Part shown: piece by piece, positions 34,485-45,402 of the stretch | Numbering within the stretch: position 1 is the first letter of the stretch | How the letters are laid out: every line of letters starts with the position of its first letter | Source: Diplosphaera chodatii | Taxonomy: Eukaryota > Chlorophyta > Trebouxiophyceae > Prasiolales > Stichococcaceae | Assembly: GCA_032358165.1 (NCBI GenBank) | Contig: JAALGY010000057.1 | Span: 2,604,001-2,668,000 of the forward strand | Reading direction: 5' to 3' | DNA: 64,000 nt | Made by a program: the position numbers and the translations under genes | The notes under the pieces: generated by a model | Databases searched by the model: none | The model's input: only the letters and a program-made list of their open reading frames with translations | Told to the model about the DNA's origin: nothing

Positions 34485-35328
34485 CATGTCGGCCACATGG
34501 ACTGCAGACGCTTCCGCCAGAGCGACTATGAACGTTGTCACGTACGCTTCGCCCGTGGCGCTGCAGCCTCCAATGTACGCATTTGGCTTGTACAAGGGCA
34601 CGCAGTCGTGGGTCAACTGGCGGGCACACCGCCGGGGGCTCCTGCAGGCAGGTGCAGCTGTTCACTCTCTATCTGATCACCCTGCATTGAGCTACTTGGA
34701 GGTTTGGTTCCATATTATTGATGCAGCATGTTTCATCATGTGCTGCATGCACTGAAGAAGGCCCCAGCTGGGGCATGGCGAGGTTTGGTGTAGTTGTCGA
34801 GCTACCTCTTTGATGGCACTGCCTTCCTGCAACGGCAGATCCTGCGGCGGCAGCATGCTGAGCTGCTGCAGCTGCTGGGGAGGACCAGCGCGAGGGACGT
34901 CGACAAGCTGGCAGCCCTGGCGGAGATGGGGCATGCGACAGTCGATCGGCTTGGCTACAGCTCCCTGGCAGGTGCCCGATGACTTCCAGTTGCACATGCA
35001 CTGCACGGTGGCAAACTGCAATCTGGCTGCATACAGCGACAACACCTGCAGTCAGGAGAAAGGGCCTTGCACACCGCGCTGCAGACTGCGCTGGAGTTAT
35101 CGAGCTGCAGCAGATGGGGGAGCTTGTGGATGCTGGTAAGCCGAGCTCCTTCTTGGGATCTTGCTTTGAAACCCAAGAGCTGTCCAGTATGCCCCTGTGG
35201 CGATCGTGATATGATTGCGTTGCCGCACAGGCGATCACGAGGTAGCACTGTGCAGCGTCAGCCGCACAGAACACGTGCAGGGCGATGTACTTTACACAGA
35301 CTTTCTGAGGGAGACAGGCTACATCTGA
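34485..35328 (+). CDS. Flavin reductase-like FMN-binding split-barrel protein (5' end unresolved)
   Basis: Exons 34485-34647, 34839-34971, 35085-35135 and 35231-35328 (stop TGA) keep phase. The first carries the FMN-binding core MNVVTYASPVALQPPMYAFG followed by LYKGTQSWVNW, a good match to the flavin_reductase domain (NIVTYASPVSLQP...ALGLYKGT). Later exons give AELLQLLGRTSARDVDKLAAL, AGVIELQQMGELVDAGDHEV and the ending DVLYTDFLRETGYI, in the order expected for this family. Members bind FMN and in some cases reduce it with NAD(P)H; partner and pathway are unknown here. The intron after 34647 begins gcaggt, a GC donor; using the nearby GT would break the frame. The N-terminal 20-40 residues were not located. 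Confidence 0.78.
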
Positions 35329-35511
35329 TGATGACGACATCATTGCCAAGAAGTCCAAGCAGTCAGTTCGCTGATGGCTTTATACCACTGATACTTGTGA
35401 CAATTGCGCCATGCTTGGCGCCCTAGGATTGCTGCCAATGTGGCATTCAGATCAGACTCAGATCATGTTCTGTTCGCTGTGCTTCTTTGGTTCGGTTTTG
35501 GTCTTTAGACT

Positions 35512-38022
35512 TCAGGCATTGCTGGCAACCCGCTGTAGTCGCAAGACTTCTCTGCTGAGCGTCTGCACCTGCATAGCGGGGTTCCATGCCTTCAACAACC
35601 ACATGCCCCTCCTCTCCCTGCGCTGCCTCCTCGAAGGCTCGGACAAACCCGAGCAGCATCCTCGCACCTGTAGTTGCAAGCGCCCATTGATGGAGTGCGC
35701 TCGCACCAGCTCATCTCTGAGCCGCTCCATCTCCTGCTGCGGACCATGCACCTGCAGCGGACGGGTCCCCGGTCACATATGACAGCCATAGCCCAAGGCA
35801 CACTGCAAACCCAATGATCAGTGCATACACCTATGTGCTGTGCTAGGAAGACATGCAGCAATCACAGAGGCACGCCTCAGGCAGCACCTGCTTGCTGATA
35901 TCCCGCGGTGGGCGGCCCCGGCGTTTTGGCGGAGCGGGGTCGGCACCAGCTGCGAATGCCACCGGCGCTGCCACTGCCGCTGCCGGCTCCGCAGCCGGGC
36001 CTGCATCAATTGGCAGCGACTCTGTTCTGCCGCTGCCGCCGATGCTGCCGCTGAAGCTGGTGCTGCTGAGCCGCTGGCTGTGTGTGACGCTGCTGCGGCC
36101 CTTTGCAGCCCGCCACCTGGTTGTGCACACCCGTGCTCGGTGCGAAACTCAATGCAGACATTGACTGTTCATGCACAGGGATGGCAGGTGCAGCGCATGA
36201 CATCTGTTAGCACAGCAGCATGGCAATGTCCCTGGTGTCATGCAGTGCTCCCTCTTGCCACTCACCTGTCCTCCTCGTCCTCTTTGTCGCCAAATACGTC
36301 CATGGCTTCGAGCTCGGCAGACTCCATTGCCCGCGCAGTGGACCGCCGAGAGCGCTTGGCAGGCCGATCATCCGGGTCTTCGTCGAAGCTCCTGCACACC
36401 AACCATGGCAAGCCATTGTCCGAGCTGACAACGGCTACAAGAGCCTGCTTACGTTACTGATGAGCAGACACGGTGCTGAGCAGATGCAGCACTGAACATC
36501 AGCACACGATCGCTCCACCTGCTGCTGAGCTGCCCGAAGTTCACGGACGACATGGTGCGCCGCACATTATTCCACAGGTCTGGATCCTGCTCTGCTGCCA
36601 CCGGCAACCTGCCATGGACAAGAGATGATGTCCTCAAGGCTTGCTGTCATGCCAGGACCAGCTGTCCACGCTGCCAACCGAAGTTGCTTGGTACAGCCTG
36701 TTTAGTGCAAGCCATCTGCATGCCAGCATCATCTCGTCGTCTGAGCGACGGCAGCAGCAGTATGCCTGGCAGCAACTGTTTCGGCGCAGGTTAGACAGTG
36801 CCCAGATTCCGTTGCACATGTCGATGACGACATGCGTCAGGGTCGTGTGCCACAGAGCTGTGCATCACCTATCGTAGCCAGCCGGGCCAGCTGCAGCGGG
36901 CCGCCACCTTGCGAGACCCCGCGGCCGCCCGGGCTTCCGCTTCTGCGGCTGCGGCGGGCCCATTTGCTGTCCATCCGCATCCTGCCGGTGCTGCCACTGC
37001 GGGTGCTGCTGCTGCTGCTGCTGCCCTGATGGCTCTGCGCTGCTGCCGCCCACAAAGCGCAGCGGCTGCAGTGGCAGATCTCGTGATCAAGCACATGACA
37101 TCAGAGGAGTGTCCACGGTCCGGGCAGCACTGCAACGCCTCAGAGCATAGCTGTGGAGCAAAAGCATGTCAGGCTGTCGATCGTTGGGGCGGAGGCACAG
37201 CATGTCGCCAAGAGGACAGAGCGTCCACTGTCTCAACCTTGCCCAGCAGTGGCACTGAACCATGGTATCACAGGCTGTTGATCTGCACCTGCCCGCGCTG
37301 CAGCGATGGGTCTAGGATGCCGCTGACCTGCGGCTCACCCGATGCCGCTGCTGTCAGGCCAGCAGCACCGGGTCGGCCGCCATGCCCTGGTGATTCTGGT
37401 TCCTGTTGGCGGTCACAATATTCCACAAGAATCAGGGCTTACATAGCATCTTGCTGCGCTACAACAGCGGGCATCGTGGTGATGCGCCAGCAGCGGGCAC
37501 CTTCAGATGTGCAAGCTACCATATGACCATCAGCGTCGCCACCTGCTGTGGCTGGGCTGAATCCTCCTCGTGTGGCAAAGGCTCTGCCAGATCCAGACCC
37601 CACTCCCGTGGGCTGAAGTTGCCGAGGCTGGCTGCGAGATCGTCATTAGCGCTCCTGCATTCAGGTGGCAGTGAGCTGACGGCATTGGCGTCAGGACGCC
37701 TCTTTAAAGCGTGCCTCCAGACCCTGCTTGCACGCAGCTTCATGCAGCAAAGATATGATGCTACAGGCAGGAGATCGCTCACACACGAATCACGTGTTGA
37801 GCAGGGAACTTCATGCCTGCTGGCGAGCTGCGAGCCGAGCAGCGCCGAGAGCGACGGCAGCATGGACGTCGAGGGATGCCCGCCGGAGCCCATGCTGCGC
37901 CTCTCTGCCGACGCCTGCCGATGCTCCGAGGGCCTGGCGCCATGTAGCACGGGGTGTCCTGGCGTGCCTGGTGATCCCAGTGCCGCCGCGAGTGACGCCT
38001 CATCAGCAGTGAGCCAGTCCAT
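35512..38022 (-). CDS. AT-hook nuclear protein with C-terminal coiled coil
   Basis: Nine exons (37787-38022, 37543-37654, 37289-37402, 36869-37065, 36519-36608, 36266-36391, 35888-36077, 35668-35751, 35512-35568) sum to 1206 bases, 401 residues, with full phase agreement. It begins MDWLTADEASLAAALGSPG. Two AT-hooks are visible: QKRKPGRPRGLARW, just after a glutamine run, and PPKRRGRPPRDISK. Each has the GRP core that binds the minor groove of AT-rich DNA. Between them are RRTMSSVNFGQLSSR, an acidic-basic block (RPAKRSRRSTARAMESAE) with a likely nuclear localisation signal, and Ser/Ala-rich linkers. The last two exons form a leucine-heptad coil (EMERLRDELVRAHSINGRLQ...LSREVLRLQ). It is probably a chromatin-associated dimer; target genes unknown. 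Confidence 0.8.
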
Positions 38023-38831
38023 GGCGAGCGACTGCCGGCGCACTCAGGCACCCTCATACAGCTACAGCCTAGCTTGTTCAAGCTTGAGCCAAACTCGCCA
38101 GGTCACATGTTACCACTGCAACTGCACATCCTCACACGCGATGTTGACCTTTGCTGGCGTTGACTATGGTGAACTGCGCCACGCGGGAACACCATCCGAC
38201 ATCAATATCGTCTATGTCACACAGTGCTATCAAGCTGAGGTCGAAAGTTTGTTGCTGCGCCAGTCGTCCGCCGTGTATTGCAGCAGCGCGCGCGGTGGCA
38301 GAGATCAGATCGTCATGTGGGACTTGACGTCAGGCCTTGCTGGACACTGCAGTGCAGATCGGAGGTGCAGCGCCCACGCACGAACTCGCTGCTCCTGTGC
38401 GCAATCTGGTGACGTCAAACGGTCAGATCCTAGCCTCAGCCTTTAGCAACTGCAGTTTGCGCGTGGGCACACCGCAGCGCTGACAAGCGTCCACTACAAG
38501 GTGGCACTACACCGCGGCTTGCTGCAGCAGTATCGGCTGCAGAACAGAATAACCTGCAGCACAGGAGCATTCAAAGTCGGCTTACATGTCCCTGGTTGTG
38601 AAACGAGCGGGCCTCTGGACTTCAGGCGCCGAACCTGGCTGAAGAAGGCCACGATGCAAGCGATCGTCCAAAGGTCATTTACAACGCTTTTTCGGCCAGT
38701 GTTGCAACCGCGCCCTTTCGATCGCTTCTGGTGGCGCTCGCAGTTTGCGACTCTGCGGCCTTCGCTGCTGATTTGTTACATACTGCAAGGACAGTGCTCG
38801 GGGCCAGCCTGACTTGTACCAGCATCTGCAC
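38023..38831. promoter_or_regulatory. Divergent promoter with two TGACGTCA palindromes
   Basis: Upstream of the AT-hook gene. Two perfect TGACGTCA sites lie at 38335-38342 and 38410-38417, 75 bases apart. This 8-mer is the classic binding site for CREB/ATF-class and plant TGA/group-type bZIP dimers. Confidence 0.5.
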
Positions 38832-41602
38832 ATGACACGCAGCCTTTACCTCTTCACACTTATAGCTGCTGTCAGAGGCCACTCAGCTCCCTGCCGGTGA
38901 GTCCCAGCGTGCTCAGCAATGAATGGCATGCTTGGCACGCCCCAGGGCATGCACGCGCCGGAATGCAACCTCTGCCATGTACCAGAGTGCAGTGCTATGC
39001 TGCACTTTCACAGTACTTCCAACCAGAAACACAATAGCTGTTCATGCAGGCAGCATCTGCAGCTGCTCTGGGGCCGCGTGGTCATGAAGCAGGCACAAAC
39101 ATCAGCCGCCGGGGTGCATACATGCATCAGCACCGTGTGCTGAAAATTGCTCTTCAGGTTGGTTTATACTCTGTCCGCGGGCTCTCAGGCACGCCTGCTG
39201 TAAGATGCATGCACACAGATGATGGGCCATGCCCCTTCGTCAACATGTATGTAGAGGTCTCTTGCCAGTAGCAAGCAAGCTGACCATGCACACTGGCTGT
39301 GATGGCAGCCTGCCTTGGCGAGGGACTGCTGCAACGATAACGCAGTGGAGCCATCAGCTAGCCGTTACCACGCACGTCTGGCAGCAGGATGCAACGTGCG
39401 CTGCCATGCCCTCGAAGTGCAACACGTGTACTGCAGGCGGCAGCAGGACTCAGCAGCTGAGCATGCAGCCTGTGCATGCGTGCAGGTGCACCTGTTTGGC
39501 ATGTGACTTTGGACGTTCACATTGCAGACCAGCCTCTACAGATATTGCCCGGTGAGCCGCTGCTGATATCTGCATCGTGTACATGCGTCAACTCATACGC
39601 TGGAATGAGGACATCATCAGGGGAAGCAGACCATGCTCATACATTTGCAAGCTCTCTGATGTATGCTCTGAGGGTACTCATGAAGACGCGCAATGGCCTA
39701 CAATATACTGCAGGACAGGTCAGGGATGGCGAGTTATGCTCAGAAGATCGGGTACTGAACCCTGCTCTTGCATACATATAGGAATGAAGGTGCTGAGGGC
39801 CGAAGCCAGCATGCAGCATGTGAGGCTTGCCGTTATTTCGCAGCAGATCCAAAGCAAGTTGCGCGCTTCGAGCGCTGCTGCTGCTGCTGCTGCTGTGCAG
39901 CAAGCGGCTCGCACACACCCTCGGCTGCGTGGTGCTGCGCAACCCCATTGCCATCAGGCCAACAGCGCTCCAGTCTCAGCATTTGACAAACAGCTGCTAG
40001 GCAAGCAGCACCGCACGACCATCAGGCATGGCAGTATGTGTGCCCTATTGTGATCTGCAATGCCACCTTGTTCGAGCGCTGACAAAGCTGTATGTATAAT
40101 GTGGACCGAAATCACGATCTGCGAACCCTGCACACTCCTGAGGCAAGCTACCACGCAGCCCTGCTTGGGTGTCGCTGGTGGCTACTGTGATGGACGAATA
40201 CCTGTATGCTGCTGGCTGCGAGCAGCAGTAGTGTGTCATGCACACTATGGGGAGCCGTCTGCATACGATGGAGGGGGAGGCCATGGCAGCCATGGCCTTG
40301 GATCGTTCTGGGCTCGTCAGGAAGTGGCCCACGCGGAGGTGGGCCGCACAAGTGCTAGTACGCACTGCAGGACTATGCGGCACGAAACAGCTGCAGCAAT
40401 GGCAGCAACACTGGCAGGCACCTGCTCACTGCACATCACACGCAACGCGCCAAGTTTATTATCGCAGGATTCGTACAGTGGGTTTCGCAGCATCAACCTG
40501 ACACAGCAGCAAGGCGCTTGCATTTCTGGAGAGCACAGTGAGCATCGACCAAGCGTTTGCGCGGGCAGCAGCTATCAAGTGAGTGGCCTGTTGCGTTTGC
40601 CCTTACCCTGCAGTCCTTGCATCACCTGTCCTGCTTGGATGTGTACTACATGCCAGTGTGTAGTACAGAAGCACGCTTCTCCTGCTTGTGGTCGCTATGA
40701 TGAGAGCTGTCATATGGCAGACATGTGGGCTCCATGAACGCATGCAGATGGCTACCTAGGCTTGCACCCACATCGCAGAGAGTTGGCTGCCATGTGGAGG
40801 TGTGGGTGCCGAAAATCTCAACACAGCGAAGCACTATCAGCGGTAGGTGGCTCCGCTGATGCATATTGCCTGCTTTCATGCTACCGTACATGTGATGGCC
40901 TCTATCTTCCAAGCTACCAACGCATGACATTGGAGCAGTCTGTGCTCACGCCCTGCAATGTTGTCTGTGAAGGGAGCGAGGTGACTGTCCAAAGGAAAGA
41001 TCTGCCTTATGTACGCTGCTCCAGCAGTTGTACATCGCTGAGGCGCACAGCACGCATTCGAGGTACATACAGCCAGTAGTGGCAGAACCAGCATGGCTAC
41101 GTAATGCCCAACGATCAGGCACAACAGCACGGATATGCTGCGCCCCAATTGTATGCAGTGGCTAGTGCATGGTGCAGGCAAACAGGGTACCAGCTGCGCA
41201 TCTCAGACAAATTGTCCACTGGCTGTCACCAGACGCGCATCAGCAGAAGCAGGATGAACGTGTGCATTGCAACCAGATTGTCGTGGGTGTGGTTCAGCAT
41301 ATCAGGTGCGTGCCTTTCAACATTTGCTGATGATGTGGTGTGTTCCTGTGGCTTTCGAGCATAGGCGGCCCAGTGGTCAGACATGCCATGTGGCAGACTG
41401 ATCACAGGGCCCTTCAGATGCCAGGTATAGCGCGTGTGCGGAGGGTCAAACGGCATTTGCAGGGCTCACAAGCAGGTGCTGAGACGATGTTGTTGTGGTT
41501 GGTGATCTCCAGGAATAATGGACGGAGGAAGGTCGTCGTCCCTTCAGGGCAAACGCTCCACCGACGCTGATGCAACGGGACACTCGGACAAGAGCGGCAG
41601 CC
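38832..41602 (+). other. Tentative multi-exon gene, unrecognised
   Basis: Several plus-strand pieces look coding but I cannot join them with confidence. They are a signal-peptide-like start at 38832 (MTRSLYLFTLIAAVRGHSA) ending at a gtgagt donor, a segment around 39500-39560 (VTLDVHIADQPLQILPGEP), one at 39783-39900 (MKVLRAEASMQHVRLAVISQ, then an alanine run), a short exon near 40540-40585 (SIDQAFARAAAIK), one near 41250-41306 (KQDERVHCNQIVVGVVQHI), and a possible final exon ending at 41602 (STDADATGHSDKSGSRTGG). The 225-codon frame at 40060-40737 is cysteine- and histidine-rich and is probably not real. No domain is recognisable. The alternative is that this is an untranslated or non-coding stretch. 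Confidence 0.25.
39874..39896 (+). repeat. (GCT)7 microsatellite
   Basis: Seven consecutive gct/ctg units inside a possible exon; reads as an alanine run in one frame and a cysteine run in another. Confidence 0.9.
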
Positions 41603-42704
41603 GGACTGGCGGCTGATGGCTGACACTGCCTGGAACAGGTACGTGCGCGGTTCTCTGGCCAATTGGCGGGTTGGTGTCGACGCATTGCGGTGCTCACATC
41701 GGTGGAGATGGCCACCGGACTGTAGTGCCGTGTGAGACTCATGTGGCCAACACACACTGCATCGCGGGGGGAGGGGTCGCGGCCGGCAGCGGCTTGCGGC
41801 TTTGCAGGCTGCCGCAAGCCGCATGGAGTAGCATGTGGCCCGCGGGCCCGATCTTGCAGCGTCGTTGGGTGCCCTCAGCCAGGGACCTGGGACGGTAACA
41901 CTGCAGTCTTCTGGATGCCCAGGCCCCGCTGCCGTGCTGTTTGGGCGCCCAGCGCTTCCAGCTGATACTGCTGAGCTGGTTGCGGCAAGTTTCCTGGTCC
42001 GTCGGCGGCAACGCCGTGGCAGCCGGGTCGTAAGCTTCCAACACCTTTACTAACCCCAATCTCCGAGGCGGACAGCTGCGATCCCGCTGGGCTGTCCTTG
42101 ACCTTCCCGACCGGTACAATTGATTTCGACATTGACGAACTTTACACATTCGAGACTGTCGCAATGATAGCATGTTGCCGGCGCAAGCGCGCTTGCCAGC
42201 TGCTCGCTTCGCTGCCACGTTTCTGGCAGGTTTCCGATGATCTGCCCTGCGTACAGCGCTCTGGCCCTTCTGCGGCTCCATTGAACGATGCGCCGCAACG
42301 GGTGTGTCAATAGTGATGGGCCTGTGCATTTGTCTGGACGAATTAGGGGCCGTGGGACAGGGGCGGGGCAGCAGCGCCAAATTTGTGGCAACAGCCAGTC
42401 CCTGGTCTTGGGTGATCAGGGTTGAGTAGGCCATGGTGTGGCGGTGTCTCGCCCTCTGTGTGGCAGTCAAGATCCACAGTCTGACGTAGTGCAGAGGCGG
42501 GGCGTCACGAGGGCCTTGACACCGAGCCTACTATTGGCGGCATGCGGCCTGCCGCACCGGAGGTCTGCGGAGCATCATATGCGTTCCGCGACAGCGTTGT
42601 GAGTGACAGACGCTCGCCTCCCCTCCAATGGAAATGTGAATGCACCCAGTCTCAGAGTGTACGCACTATGAGAGGTGGTGCAGAAGCACAGAACTTCGTT
42701 GCAG
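41603..42704. other. Unassigned region with long open frames
   Basis: A 243-codon frame on the minus strand (41739-42470) and a 72-codon frame on the plus strand (41835-42053, ending RGSRVVSFQHLY) overlap. Neither has a known domain. First exons of the following membrane-protein gene may lie near 42540-42600. Confidence 0.3.
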
Positions 42705-44185
42705 CTAGCTGAGGATGCCTTCCAAGTCTCAACCCTTGCGCTGCTGCTCTGCACCCTCCAGGTGGAAGCAGCTTTTGTGGCGTTCTCGGGGCGCAGCAGT
42801 CGCAGGACTGCCGTCGTGGTCCGAATCGTGCTGCTTGCTGCCTGGGCTGTGCGCCTGGTGACATTGGCGCTGTCCCCGCATGACACTCCCAACCTCGGCG
42901 GGTCCCTGATCATTGTTGCGGCCATCTCCGCCTGCCTGGCAGTTGGTGGGTGTCTCAGCTCTCTGAGCTGTGTCGCGTACCGATTTTTGTCCGGAAGAAA
43001 CACCAACCAACAAAGTGCACCCCAAGAGAGCTGAAAGTGCTCCTGATGTTGGAATATGCTTATGTCATGCCAGTATCATGTGTTGCATCCTGAAAGCCGA
43101 CAATACTGACTCTGACAGTGACACCTCTATGTGTGCAGTCCTGAAAATCATCGCCCAGCTCGCAACAGATCAGCTTTTCGTGCTGCACGAATGGATGAAG
43201 TCCCGCAGCCACATCTGGTGAGAGCGCCCAATCTTGCCTCACTGACAGCTCACAACCACCGGCCAGCAACATGCTGTATCAGTGTACTTTCAACTTTACT
43301 TCGCCTGCTAATTCTGTCTGCTGCTGCTTGCTTACAATCTTCACCGCCAGCGTCGAGATCTGCTAGTGACAGGCCTCATGCCCCACAGGTACCTCATTTT
43401 TGCCATGGTTAAGCTCATCGGCCTGTCACGCCTTGGCAAGCTGCAGCAGGCAGGCGCCGTGATGACATTCTTCTTCAGCATTGTCGTGTGCTTCGACAGG
43501 TGGTGCACTGCTGTCTGCGCACTTCATATCATTCGTCCATTTGTTCATGCAGAAAGGAAGTGGGTTGTCCAGAACCTCTCCATATCTGCTTTGTGGCTGA
43601 CCGTGCATTCCCATTGGCACCTGCAGGGTACGTATGCCAGTCACGCTGCGGCTGTATGGTCTGTCACTGGTCAGTTACACCATCACTCAGGTGCATCAGA
43701 ATCGGACGCTTGATCTCAAGCAGCTCAAGCGCATTCATCTGAAGCGTCTTGGTGTTGCTGGCTACCAGTCACTGGCGCGGCAATCATGCTGTGTAATTGC
43801 TGTGGCCACCTGGTCGGAGGTTGTCAGACGCAAGGCTTGGCCAGCGCAGGCGGTGCAGTGGTTGGATCATCCAGCACATCGGGACCTGGGCGCTGAGTGC
43901 CGGTGCCTGTGCAGCTTGCTGGCGGGGCAGACCATGCTGCTGGCGCTGACAGCTGTCAGGGAGATGCGTGAGAGGCTACGCTTCCTGCAGGTGAAGGAGT
44001 TGGGGCAAGTACAACACATGATGCACAAGACTGCCGTTGCATCCCACCCATATCAGGTCATGTTTGACACCTGCGGGATGTGCTTGCTGCAGCTGCATCC
44101 CTCGGAGCGACGGCAGCCGCTGCCCCCATTCTGGAAGGCGCTGTATGGATGGTTACCAGCGCCGCAGCCACCACTGACGCCGTGA
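42705..44185 (+). CDS. Multi-pass membrane protein, unknown (5' end unresolved)
   Basis: Exons 42705-42945, 43139-43217, 43389-43499 and 43627-44185 (stop TGA at 44183) are phase-consistent and give about 330 residues. Hydrophobic segments occur at STLALLLCTLQVEAAFVAF, TAVVVRIVLLAAWAVRLVTL, LIIVAAISACLAVGG, a weaker one near MTFFFSIVVCF and one at TLRLYGLSLVSYTI. The last exon is mostly soluble and helical (LDLKQLKRIHLKRLGVAGYQ, REMRERLRFLQVKEL). There is no signature for a known transporter or receptor. The first coding exon was not identified; an in-phase upstream start (ATG at 42541) is possible. It sits next to another unknown membrane protein in the same orientation, but I saw no convincing sequence relation between them. 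Confidence 0.55.
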
Positions 44186-45402
44186 GGGAAGCTGCAGCAG
44201 GGCAACCAGTATGATGGCTTGCTGCACAGTGGGCTTGGGGGATTGCAGCGATGGGCAGGTGCATATGCACATCAGATCGGGGCATAGCAGGGGCAGCGGG
44301 CAGGGAAGGGCCCTCTTGGGGGAGGGCCTGGCATGGCCTGCGCTTACAACTAGGGATCAGCAACACAACTACGGCCTGTTCTGGCGCCCGCGCCGCCGCT
44401 CCTGCGGCAGCTGTGGCAATCGCATGCTTAGCTGGGGCTACACAGCCAGCCGCATCTTGCGGCAGCACTGCGGGCACCGAAGACACCTGCCACAACAGCT
44501 GCCAGCTGGCTGGCAACTTGCGGTGCAGCATTCGCAGTCGAATGCGAATGCAACAGCGTCGACATTGCAGAATTATGCTGCAGTTATTATGCTGCACGAT
44601 GTGGTTCCCCAATGAAGCAGATGGCACAGGCGCACCGGCGTACTAGCATTTTGTTCGAAAGCATACAACGATAGGGGAGTGAGCAGTCGCTCCGAAAGTC
44701 AGTCGGGATTCCCTGCACTTGGTGTTATGGTAGGCGCTGCAGCTGGGGCCTGCACGCAGAGCGGGGAGCAATGGCCCTTCCTATCGCCGACATCGCTGTA
44801 GCGTGTATTGAAGTGACGCTGCGGCCTCATTGGCGCAGTTTTGCAGTTGATGGCAGGCATTTTTGTATTGCCAGCACTTGATCCTAGCTATCGCTGCGCC
44901 CTCCGCATGATGTGGCTTGCTGCCCGCGCGGTGCTGGCTGCCAGCCAATGTTCATTTCTTGATGACGTTGGCGCCTAGTGTCTGGACTTGTCTAGTATTT
45001 GGTCTCGGATGCTGATCAATTTCATTGCAGAATTGGTGACTGATTTGGAAATGTGCATGTGCCTTCATGGGGCGCGCCATTCAGTGCTGTAGGCTGGGAC
45101 TCAGCGCAGTGCGGCCGTCTGGCTCAGCAGAACGTGTGAGATCAGGTGCTTCAGCTGTGAGCTAGCCTCACAAGGGGGCGACTGCTTTCAATGGCAAGAG
45201 TGCTGTCAGGGAGGACCTGAATGCTGCTTCTGCGACATCCATTGATGTCACACGCCCCGGGCTTCGGCCCCTGCACAGCTCCCCTGACCTCGCTCACGGT
45301 GGTGCGCTGTGACGTGGGAGTGAACGAAGCGGTGGCAACACAGAGCGAGCCTACAGCCGCAGCACCGCAACCGCGCTGCACCGTGCATACCGCTCTGCAG
45401 TC
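44186..45402. other. Intergenic region, no gene seen
   Basis: About 1.2 kb between two co-directional genes. No reading frame with recognisable similarity; presumably a 3' region followed by a promoter. Confidence 0.4.

Noticed and set aside
40060..40737. 225-codon open frame on the plus strand
   Set aside because: Composition is rich in Cys, His and Ser with no domain, and it overlaps better-looking splice-bounded segments in other frames; long stop-free frames are common by chance in GC-rich DNA.
41739..42470. 243-codon open frame on the minus strand
   Set aside because: Arg-rich and without recognisable motifs or codon-phase support; I cannot distinguish it from chance.
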